Below, one piece after another: positions 1 to 5,475 of a stretch of 5,475 nt of DNA. Origin of the DNA: Flavobacteriaceae bacterium (lineage in GTDB: Bacteria > Bacteroidota > Bacteroidia > Flavobacteriales > Flavobacteriaceae); contig NZZF01000032.1 in assembly GCA_002702385.1 (NCBI GenBank), forward strand, positions 1-5,475. The letters run 5' to 3'. The notes below the pieces were generated by a model, which was given only the letters and a program-made list of their open reading frames with translations, searched no databases and was not told the DNA's origin. How positions within the stretch are numbered: position 1 is the stretch's first letter; each line of letters begins with the position of its first letter. The translations under genes and the position numbers were made by a program.

Positions 1-417
1 ATTAGGAAAAACTATAGAACCAATATCTCTACCATCCATTACAATTGATTTATTAATAGCAATTTTTCTCTGTAATTTCAGCACATAGTCTCTAATTTCT
101 TTAATTGTTGCAACAGTACTTACATTATTGGATATTGTTGTATTTCTAATTTTACTCTCAATAAACTCACCATTAATGCATATTTGAAACTTATTATCTG
201 TATTTTTTTTGAATTCAATTATATTGTTTTTCAAACACTCAATAATATTTTCAACTTGAACTTTTTTATTTGTAATCAATTTATTCTCGATAGCTAAAAA
301 TGTAATAGCTCTATAAATCGATCCTGAATCAATATGAATTATTGAAAAATGATTAGAAATTAGCTTTGCAAGAGTGCTTTTTCCAGAGGATGATGGGCCA
401 TCAATTGTAATTATCAT
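1..417 (-). CDS. cmk: Cytidylate kinase (CMP/dCMP kinase), N-terminal part, cut by window edge
   Basis: Transfers a phosphate from ATP to CMP or dCMP in the cytoplasm, feeding CTP and dCTP synthesis. Reading from the ATG at 417-415, the frame stays open for 139 codons to the window edge. Family enzymes are about 220-230 residues, so roughly the last 90 are missing here. Visible motifs are the P-loop GPSSSGKST (residues 7-15), DSGSIYR (30-36, the counterpart of D[TS]GA[IM]YR in the nucleotide-binding core), IRN..ISNNVSTVA (90-103) followed by IREIRD-like sequence ending the NMP-binding insert, and VMDGRDIGSIVFP (126-138), the family signature. These fix the identity. The start codon directly follows the lon stop (TAG then ATG), so it is very likely cotranscribed with lon and translated by ribosomes finishing lon; no Shine-Dalgarno sequence is seen. 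Nothing appears truncated or mutated in the visible part. Confidence 0.95.
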   Translation of the reverse strand, partial: MIITIDGPSSSGKSTLAKLISNHFSIIHIDSGSIYRAITFLAIENKLITNKKVQVENIIECLKNNIIEFKKNTDNKFQICINGEFIESKIRNTTISNNVSTVATIKEIRDYVLKLQRKIAINKSIVMDGRDIGSIVFPN

Positions 418-2862
418 CTAAATAAGTTTTTTATGATTAGTCACTTTATTTCTATGTAATGAAATTTCAATGACTTCTTTCATGGTATTAACATAGTGAA
501 ATTTTAATCCTCTTAAATATTTACTGTCAATTTCATCTACATTTTTTTTGTTTTCAGAAGAAAGTACAATTTGTTTAATATTTGCTCTTTTGGCAGCTAA
601 AATCTTTTCTTTTATACCTCCAACAGGCAGAACTTTACCTCTCAAAGTTATCTCACCAGTCATAGCAAACTTATCTTTAACTTTTCTTTGGGTTAGAAGT
701 GAAACTAAAGATGTTAACATAGTTATGCCTGCACTAGGTCCATCCTTTGGAGTAGCACCCTCAGGAACATGTAAATGAAAATTATATTTTTTAAAGATTT
801 CAGAATCAATTCCAAAGTCTGTTGAATTAGATTTAATAAATTCAAGGGCAATAGTGGCAGATTCTTTCATAACCTTACCTAAATTACCTGTTATTGAAAG
901 CAATCCTTTACCAGGTGACAATATTGATTCAATAAATAGAATCTCACCACCATATTGAGTCCAAGCTAAGCCTGTTGTAACACCAACAACATCATTGTTT
1001 TCATATAAAGCTTTAGAAATTGGGACTCCTAAAATTTCAGAAACATTGTCTGATGAAATGTTGTTAATTGAATTGTTTTCTTCAACAATTTTTATAGCAA
1101 TCCACCTACATATTTTAGCTATATTTTTTTCTAGTTTTCTAACTCCTGATTCTCTGGTGTAACCATCAATTATTAGTTTAATTATATCAGATTTTAAATT
1201 AAATTTATGATCTGACAATCCATGTTCTAAAATTTGCTTCTTTATTAAGTGTTTTTTTGCTATTTGTACCTTTTCTTCTGCACTGTAACCAGAAATATTA
1301 ATTATTTCCATCCTATCTAATAATGCAGGTTGTATAGTATTTAGATTATTAGCCGTAGCAATGAACAGGACTTTAGATAGATCAAAACCTAACTCTAAAA
1401 AATTATCATAAAATGCAGAATTTTGTTCTGGATCTAATACCTCTAGCATTGCTGATGAGGGATCACCTTGAGACCCAACTGATAATTTATCAATTTCATC
1501 AAGAATGAAAACTGGGTTTGAAGTTTTAACTTTTTTTAGGCTTTGAATAATTCTACCAGGCATTGCCCCTATATATGTTTTTCTGTGGCCACGAATCTCT
1601 GCTTCATCTCTTAATCCTCCCAGTGAAATTCTAACGTATTCTCTTCCTAATGATTTGGCTATTGATTTTCCTAGTGAAGTTTTTCCTACACCAGGTGGAC
1701 CATAAAAACAAAGTATTGGAGAGTTTAAATCATTTTTAAGTTTTAATACAGCTATTTGTTCTATAATTCTTCTTTTTACATCAGATAATCCGTAGTGATC
1801 TCTATCTAGAACTCTTTTTGCTCTTTTTAAGTTGAAATTATCTTCAGAAAATTCATTCCATGGTAATTCTAATACTAAATCTAAATAGTTTCTTTGAATA
1901 GAATATTCAGCAACTTGAGGATTCATTCTCTGTGATTTTTTGATTTCCTTTTCAAAATGTTTTTTAACCTCATCATTCCAATTTTTAGTTTTAGCCTTAG
2001 ATTTCATTTCCTCAATTTCTTCATCATTTGAAGAAGTTCCCAATTCTTCTTGAATTGTCTTTAATTGTTGATTTAAAAAGTATTCTCTTTGCTGTTGATC
2101 TAAGTCTGTTCTTACTTTTGATTGTATATCATTTTTAAGAGATAATTTTTGAAATTCAACATTCATGTATTTAAGACAACTGAGAGCTCTTTTTTGTAAA
2201 CTATCAATCTCTAAAATTTTATACTTTTCACCTACTGAAATATTCATATTAGAGGATACAAAATTTATAAGAAAAGAATTACTGTGAATATTCTTTATAG
2301 CAAATGATGCTTCAGAGGGAATATTTGGATTATCATTAATAATCTTTAATGATAAATCTTTGATTGAATCAATGGTTGCATTAAATTTTTTATCGTCTTT
2401 TTCAGGCTTTAAATCTAGTAATTCAGTTACAGATGCTAAGATAAAGGGGTCTTCAGAAATAAAACTTTTAATATTAAATCGTTTCTTACCCTGAATTATT
2501 ATTGTTAAGTTGCCGTCAGGCATTTGTAGTACTCTTAATATTTTAGCTACAGTGCCAATATTATTAATATCGGACTGAGTTGGGTTAGAAACGCTACCAT
2601 CTTTTTGAGAAACAACACCTATTAATTTATCTCCGGAATTAGCATGTTTAATTAATTTAACAGACTTATCTCTTGTAGCTGTAATAGGAATAACAACTCC
2701 TGGGAATAAAACAGTATTTCTTAATGGAAGAATTGGAAGAGTTTCTGGAATACTTTCCTTGGAAATAGCTTCTTCATCATCTGATGTCATTAAAGGAATC
2801 AACTCCGATTCTTCATCAATTGGATTAAGAGAAATAGAACTTAAATCAAAAATTTTACTCAT
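418..2862 (-). CDS. lon: ATP-dependent Lon protease (endopeptidase La), full length
   Basis: Cytoplasmic homo-oligomeric AAA+ serine protease that unfolds and degrades damaged and short-lived regulatory proteins. At 814 residues it is normal for the family. An acidic extension of about 40 residues precedes the Lon N domain (about 42-235, starting LPILPLRNTVLFPG). A helical linker follows (about 236-340, with QQQREYFLNQQLKTIQEELG at 256-275). The AAA+ module has Walker A GPPGVGKTS (388-396), Walker B VFILDEIDK (451-459), sensor 1 ATANN (502-506), the arginine-finger region LLDRMEII (514-521) and sensor 2 GYTRESGVRKLEK (567-579). The protease domain (about 612-805) has the catalytic serine in PKDGPSAG (S710) and the catalytic lysine in GGIKEK (K751), so the Ser-Lys dyad is intact. 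The start is supported by the extension matching flavobacterial Lon as I remember it. It lies 87 bp after the MFS gene and abuts cmk. No Shine-Dalgarno sequence precedes it. Confidence 0.98.
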   Translation of the reverse strand: MSKIFDLSSISLNPIDEESELIPLMTSDDEEAISKESIPETLPILPLRNTVLFPGVVIPITATRDKSVKLIKHANSGDKLIGVVSQKDGSVSNPTQSDINNIGTVAKILRVLQMPDGNLTIIIQGKKRFNIKSFISEDPFILASVTELLDLKPEKDDKKFNATIDSIKDLSLKIINDNPNIPSEASFAIKNIHSNSFLINFVSSNMNISVGEKYKILEIDSLQKRALSCLKYMNVEFQKLSLKNDIQSKVRTDLDQQQREYFLNQQLKTIQEELGTSSNDEEIEEMKSKAKTKNWNDEVKKHFEKEIKKSQRMNPQVAEYSIQRNYLDLVLELPWNEFSEDNFNLKRAKRVLDRDHYGLSDVKRRIIEQIAVLKLKNDLNSPILCFYGPPGVGKTSLGKSIAKSLGREYVRISLGGLRDEAEIRGHRKTYIGAMPGRIIQSLKKVKTSNPVFILDEIDKLSVGSQGDPSSAMLEVLDPEQNSAFYDNFLELGFDLSKVLFIATANNLNTIQPALLDRMEIINISGYSAEEKVQIAKKHLIKKQILEHGLSDHKFNLKSDIIKLIIDGYTRESGVRKLEKNIAKICRWIAIKIVEENNSINNISSDNVSEILGVPISKALYENNDVVGVTTGLAWTQYGGEILFIESILSPGKGLLSITGNLGKVMKESATIALEFIKSNSTDFGIDSEIFKKYNFHLHVPEGATPKDGPSAGITMLTSLVSLLTQRKVKDKFAMTGEITLRGKVLPVGGIKEKILAAKRANIKQIVLSSENKKNVDEIDSKYLRGLKFHYVNTMKEVIEISLHRNKVTNHKKLI

Positions 2863-2865
2863 AGG

Positions 2866-2878
2866 ATGTCAATATGTC
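2866..2878. repeat. Short direct repeat ATGTC-N3-ATGTC just upstream of lon
   Basis: Two copies of ATGTC (GACAT on the lon strand) lie 8 bp apart, beginning 3 bases before the lon start codon. They could be a small operator or a chance pair in AT-rich DNA. I recognise no known heat-shock element here: neither the CIRCE inverted repeat nor a HAIR-type repeat is present. Function is unknown. Confidence 0.25.
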
Positions 2879-2889
2879 AGTTAATGCAT

Positions 2890-2919
2890 GTATTAGATGA
2901 ATATAACTATATGAGTCAA
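2890..2919 (-). promoter_or_regulatory. Possible lon promoter (TTGACT-18 bp-TAATAC)
   Basis: On the lon strand TTGACT (2919-2914) is followed after 18 bp by TAATAC (2895-2890), about 27 bp before the lon ATG. This resembles a general sigma-70 promoter. The Bacteroidota-type TAnnTTTG box is not found in this 87-bp gap, so the match is weak evidence; lon may also be read through from the MFS gene. The gap holds no RNA gene, no convincing hairpin terminator and no ORF. Confidence 0.25.
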
Positions 2920-2949
2920 GATTCATGCCATCAAAAAAAACAACTATTC

Positions 2950-4263
2950 TTATTTCATTTTAACTCCTCTAAGTAAAAATGCACCTAAAATGAAAAGGCC
3001 TGCAAAAACAAAAATTGAACTTCTTAGACTTCCCGTCAACTGATCAATTATTCCTGACATAAAAGTTCCAAAAACAATACTAATTATCATACACATTTGA
3101 TAGAAACTAAAATATGAACATTTATCTTCAGTTTCAGGGATTAATTTAGAATAGGTTGATCTAGATAATGATTGAATTCCGCCCATGACTAGACCAACAA
3201 GACCTGCAACAATATAGAATTCAAAAGAATATTTGATAAAGTAGGCACCGATACAAATCAAAAACCAAATTATATTAAAAATTATTAATGTTTTAATATT
3301 TCCGATCCTATTAGAAAGGAATGCTCCACCAGCAGAACCAGCTATTGCTATTAGCTGAATTATTAACATACTAAGAATTAATCCAAAGAGTTTTTCTCCT
3401 TCACCCCATATTATTTCTTGATCACCAAAATATGTAGCTATTAAAATAATAGTTTGGACAGCTGTATAATAAGTAAAAAGAGCTATTAGAAATTTTTTGA
3501 TTGATTTTTCATTTTTAATCAATCTCCAAACGCTTATTAACTTTTTGAAACCTGAAAAAAGTATTGACTTTTTCAATAATTCTTTCTCACTTACATTGTT
3601 TTTTAAGGAAGGTAAATGATAAAAAGTGTACTGACTAAAAAAAATCCACCAAAAACCAACAGTTAAAAATGAAACTTTCATTGCTTCAACACTTCCTTGA
3701 TTTGAATCTTCAAAACCAAAAGAGGCTGGAAAATTTATCATAAATAAATTAAGTAATAAAAGTATGACACTTCCAACATATCCATAAGAAAAACCTAAGG
3801 CACTTACATTATCTTGTTCTGACGGATTTGCGATATCAGGTAAATATGAATTGTAAAAAACAAGACTAGCCCAAAATGAAAATAATGCTAAAAAGTAAAA
3901 AAATAGACCTAAATATATATTTTCTAAATCAAAAAAATATAAACCCATACATGAAAAGCTACCTAGGTAAACAAATAATTTCATAAATGATTTTTTATTT
4001 CCTAAAAAATCTGCTATTCCAGACATTAATGGAACAAGAAAAGCAAGAAAAAGAAATACAATTGTAGTAACATGTTGAATAAGAGCTGTACTCTTGTAGT
4101 TAAACCCAAAAATCTCAATATAATCAGAATCAACAAAAAGAGTTCCGTAATAAATAGGAAAAACTGCAGTTCCAATTACAAGTGGGTAAACTGAATTCGC
4201 CCAATCATAAAAAGCCCATGCATTTAATACTTTTTTTGGCGCAGATTTTGAACTAAAAAACAT
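2950..4263 (-). CDS. MFS transporter, UMF1 / Atg22-like family
   Basis: An integral inner-membrane protein of 437 residues. About twelve hydrophobic segments can be read, at roughly 22-42, 64-84, 95-112, 115-137, 155-177, 198-216, 256-278, 291-312, 323-343, 349-367, 386-405 and 414-433. A charged cytoplasmic loop (about 218-255, rich in K and E) separates the two six-helix halves, the classic MFS plan. Family-diagnostic sequences are the N-terminal NAWAFYDWANSVYPLVI (14-30) and GGIQSLSRSTYSKLIPE (361-377), both typical of the UMF1 group related to the yeast vacuolar amino-acid effluxer Atg22. Bacterial members have no established substrate, so none is assigned; export of amino acids or other small metabolites is only an analogy with Atg22. 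It is the first gene of the minus-strand run, is divergent from msrB and lies upstream of lon. The start at 4263 puts a short basic tail before helix 1, as expected. Confidence 0.9.
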   Translation of the reverse strand: MFFSSKSAPKKVLNAWAFYDWANSVYPLVIGTAVFPIYYGTLFVDSDYIEIFGFNYKSTALIQHVTTIVFLFLAFLVPLMSGIADFLGNKKSFMKLFVYLGSFSCMGLYFFDLENIYLGLFFYFLALFSFWASLVFYNSYLPDIANPSEQDNVSALGFSYGYVGSVILLLLNLFMINFPASFGFEDSNQGSVEAMKVSFLTVGFWWIFFSQYTFYHLPSLKNNVSEKELLKKSILFSGFKKLISVWRLIKNEKSIKKFLIALFTYYTAVQTIILIATYFGDQEIIWGEGEKLFGLILSMLIIQLIAIAGSAGGAFLSNRIGNIKTLIIFNIIWFLICIGAYFIKYSFEFYIVAGLVGLVMGGIQSLSRSTYSKLIPETEDKCSYFSFYQMCMIISIVFGTFMSGIIDQLTGSLRSSIFVFAGLFILGAFLLRGVKMK

Positions 4264-4288
4264 TATATAAAGTTAGTGTTATGAAAAT

Positions 4289-4319
4289 AAAATTTAATTT
4301 TGCATTTGAAATATACAAA
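4289..4319 (-). promoter_or_regulatory. Candidate Bacteroidota-type promoter for the MFS gene
   Basis: On the minus strand TTTG (4319-4316) is followed after 19 bp by TAAATTTT (4296-4289). This matches the Bacteroidota consensus TTTG-N19-21-TAnnTTTG at every defined position except the last base. A transcript starting about 7 bases downstream would have a leader of roughly 20 nt before the ATG at 4263. AT-rich sequence produces such matches by chance, so this is moderate evidence only. Confidence 0.4.
4295..4302 (+). promoter_or_regulatory. Candidate -7 box (TAATTTTG) for the msrB-msrB-lpd run
   Basis: TAATTTTG is an exact match to the Bacteroidota -7 element TAnnTTTG. Transcription would begin near 4309, giving a leader of about 10 nt ending in an A-rich stretch before the ATG at 4320. 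The -33 element is poor (TTAG at 4273-4276, 18 bp upstream). The box overlaps the opposing candidate promoter of the MFS gene, so the two promoters would share DNA. It also lies inside the coding sequence if the earlier ATG at 4281 were used, which favours the later start. Confidence 0.4.
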
Positions 4320-4784
4320 ATGAAACCTAGATTGTTTTTTAGAACATCGATAATATTTTTTTTATTTAGCTTTTCCTTATTTTCTCAACAACAATATGAG
4401 GTTGTAAAAAGCGATACTGAATGGAAAAAACAACTTGATGAAATGTCTTATTTGGTTTTAAGAAAAGCTTACACGGAGAGACCTTACACTGGAAAATATG
4501 ATAATTTTTATGAAGAAGGCACATATCATTGTGCTGGATGTGATGAAGCTTTATATAAATCAGACAGAAAGTATAATTCTTATTGTGGATGGCCAAGCTT
4601 TGATATGGAAATTGAAGGTAAATTAATTTATGATGTTGATTATAAGTTAGGTTATCCAAGAACTGAAATAAAATGTAAAAAATGTGGTGGTCATTTAGGA
4701 CATGTTTTTAACGATGGACCAAAAGAAACTACGGGAATTAGGCATTGTGTTAATTCAGTTGCTCTAGTCTTTAAAAAATCATGA
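4320..4784 (+). CDS. msrB: Methionine-R-sulfoxide reductase MsrB, exported form
   Basis: Reduces the R epimer of methionine sulfoxide in oxidised proteins using a thiol reductant. An in-frame ATG exists at 4281, giving 167 residues. I prefer 4320 (154 residues) because it begins a clean signal peptide: K2, R4 and R8, a hydrophobic run at 9-21, and likely cleavage after LFS before QQQ (about residue 22). No lipobox cysteine is seen, so the mature protein should be soluble outside the cytoplasmic membrane, probably in the periplasm. Numbering from 4320, the SelR/MsrB domain covers about 36-152. Zinc ligands are CAGC (C71, C74) and CKKC (C119, C122). The resolving cysteine is in SYCGWPSF (C89), the active-site histidines in GHLGHVF (H125, H128), and the catalytic cysteine in GIRHCVNS (C143). 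It differs from its neighbour by SYC for SGC, RHC for RYC, and one extra threonine before GIRHC. Its stop overlaps the next gene by ATGA. Confidence 0.93.
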   Translation: MKPRLFFRTSIIFFLFSFSLFSQQQYEVVKSDTEWKKQLDEMSYLVLRKAYTERPYTGKYDNFYEEGTYHCAGCDEALYKSDRKYNSYCGWPSFDMEIEGKLIYDVDYKLGYPRTEIKCKKCGGHLGHVFNDGPKETTGIRHCVNSVALVFKKS

Positions 4785-5161
4785 AAAAAGACAAAGTTTT
4801 TTGGAAAAATAAGCTTGATAAATTCAGCTACAGTATTTTAAGAGAAGCAGGTACTGAAATGCCTTTTTCTGGCAAATACAATATGTTTTTTGAAGAAGGA
4901 TATTACAAGTGCAAAGGGTGTGGTAATAAACTTTTTGATAGTAAATCAAAGTTTAACAGTGGATGTGGTTGGCCTAGCTTTGATAAGTGTATTGATGGTT
5001 CAATTATCTATAAAGAGGATAAGTCTTTAAGTAGAATAAGAACTGAAATATTATGTGCAGAATGTAACGGTCATTTAGGCCATGTATTTGATGATGGACC
5101 AACAGAAACTGGAACTAGATACTGCGTTAATTCTGCAAGCTTAAATTTTAATAAAAAATAA
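4781..5161 (+). CDS. msrB: Methionine-R-sulfoxide reductase MsrB, cytoplasmic form
   Basis: A second MsrB of 126 residues, consisting of the catalytic domain alone. There is no signal peptide or membrane segment, so it should act in the cytoplasm, reducing methionine-R-sulfoxide with electrons probably from thioredoxin. Zinc ligands are CKGC (C44, C47) and CAEC (C92, C95). The resolving cysteine is in SGCGWPSF (C62), the histidines in GHLGHVF (H98, H101), and the catalytic cysteine in GTRYCVNS (C115). This is the complete and canonical motif set. Aligned by eye, it is identical to the upstream MsrB at about 69 of 119 positions (near 58 percent), so the pair are paralogues. That could reflect an old tandem duplication or acquisition of a related copy. 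Its ATG overlaps the upstream stop in ATGA, which implies translational coupling. No Shine-Dalgarno sequence is seen. The lpd start follows 3 bp after its stop. Confidence 0.95.
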   Translation: MKKDKVFWKNKLDKFSYSILREAGTEMPFSGKYNMFFEEGYYKCKGCGNKLFDSKSKFNSGCGWPSFDKCIDGSIIYKEDKSLSRIRTEILCAECNGHLGHVFDDGPTETGTRYCVNSASLNFNKK

Positions 5162-5164
5162 ATT

Positions 5165-5475
5165 ATGGATAAATATGATGTAATTGTGATTGGAAGTGGC
5201 CCGGGCGGATATGTAACGGCTATTAGAGCTTCTCAACTTGGATTTAATACGGCTATAGTTGAAAAAGAAAGTCTTGGAGGTGTTTGTTTGAATTGGGGCT
5301 GTATTCCAACTAAAGCATTGCTTAAATCTGCAGAGGTTTATAATTATTTAAAAAAATCAGAAGATTATGGGATATCTGCAGAGAATGTTTCTAGTGATTT
5401 TGGTAAAGTTATAAACAGAAGTAGATCTGTTGCTGATACAATGAGTAAAGGAGTTAATTTTTTAATGAAAAAAAA
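5165..5475 (+). CDS. lpdA: Dihydrolipoyl dehydrogenase (E3), N-terminal part, cut by window edge
   Basis: FAD-dependent disulfide oxidoreductase that reoxidises dihydrolipoamide with NAD+. It is the shared E3 subunit of pyruvate and 2-oxoglutarate dehydrogenase complexes and of the glycine cleavage system. The first 103 codons are visible of an expected 460-470 or so. They show the FAD-binding Rossmann motif VIGSGPGGYVTAIRA (8-22), an acidic residue ending the second strand (IVEKE, 31-35), and the redox-active disulfide in GGVCLNWGCIPTK (C41 and C46). Together these identify the class I pyridine nucleotide disulfide oxidoreductases, and CLNxGCIPTK favours Lpd over glutathione or mercuric reductase. 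MSKGVNFLMKK at 93-103 also fits flavobacterial Lpd as remembered. The ATG lies 3 bp after the msrB stop, so it is probably cotranscribed with the msrB pair. The frame remains open to the window end, which falls in a run of eight A bases. Confidence 0.95.
   Translation, partial: MDKYDVIVIGSGPGGYVTAIRASQLGFNTAIVEKESLGGVCLNWGCIPTKALLKSAEVYNYLKKSEDYGISAENVSSDFGKVINRSRSVADTMSKGVNFLMKK

Noticed and set aside
548..778. 76-codon open frame on the plus strand
   Set aside because: Lies wholly antisense within the conserved protease domain of lon; no family resemblance and no promoter or start context of its own.
2931..2949. Run of eight T on the minus strand just after the MFS stop, as a terminator
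   Set aside because: No GC-rich hairpin precedes the T run; the only nearby inverted repeat (ATGAAT/ATTCAT, 18-base loop) is weak and on the wrong side of the run.
4263..4273. TAACTTTA on the minus strand just before the MFS start, as a -7 box
   Set aside because: It would put the transcription start at or inside the start codon; the TTTG-N19-TAAATTTT candidate further upstream fits better.
4366..4659. 97-codon open frame on the minus strand
   Set aside because: Antisense to the conserved MsrB domain; its His/Tyr/Lys-rich composition is what the reverse complement of this AT-rich gene would give.
5461..5475. A-run at the window end as a possible frameshift site in lpd
   Set aside because: The sequence ends there, so no downstream frame can be examined; A-runs in Lys codons are common in this AT-rich DNA.
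1..5475. Search for CRISPR arrays, tRNA or rRNA genes, insertion sequences and phage or defence genes
   Set aside because: Conserved housekeeping genes fill nearly the whole window; no repeat arrays, terminal inverted repeats, transposase motifs or cloverleaf structures were seen.

Overview
The window reads as an AT-rich chromosomal segment of a Bacteroidota member, most likely a marine-type flavobacterium. Four things point there. The Lon protease has the acidic N-terminal extension followed by LPILPLRNTVLFPGVVIPI that is familiar from flavobacterial Lon. The dihydrolipoyl dehydrogenase start (GGVCLNWGCIPTKALL) has the flavobacterial form. No start codon is preceded by a convincing Shine-Dalgarno sequence. 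The divergent intergenic region holds matches to the Bacteroidota sigma-A promoter (TTTG, about 20 nt, TAnnTTTG). The assignment rests on remembered family sequences, not on a search.

The layout is two divergent gene runs meeting near 4264-4319. The minus-strand run, in transcription order, is a 12-TM UMF1/Atg22-like MFS transporter (4263-2950), an 87-bp gap, full-length ATP-dependent Lon protease (2862-418), and the N-terminal 139 residues of cytidylate kinase cmk (417-1, cut by the window edge). The lon stop codon and the cmk start codon abut with no base between them. The plus-strand run is an exported methionine-R-sulfoxide reductase msrB (4320-4784), a second msrB without a signal peptide (4781-5161, overlapping the first by ATGA), and, 3 bp further on, the first 103 residues of dihydrolipoyl dehydrogenase (5165 to the window end).

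Functionally this is housekeeping: protein quality control (Lon), repair of oxidised methionine on both sides of the cytoplasmic membrane (the MsrB pair), nucleotide salvage (Cmk), the E3 component of 2-oxoacid dehydrogenase complexes (Lpd), and an uncharacterised transporter. Coding density is very high; the only non-coding stretches are about 87 bp (2863-2949), about 56 bp (4264-4319) and 3 bp (5162-5164). I see no RNA gene, mobile element, CRISPR array or undescribed multi-gene system. The points most worth a second look are the tandem exported/cytosolic msrB pair, the choice of start for the first msrB, and the compact overlapping divergent promoters.
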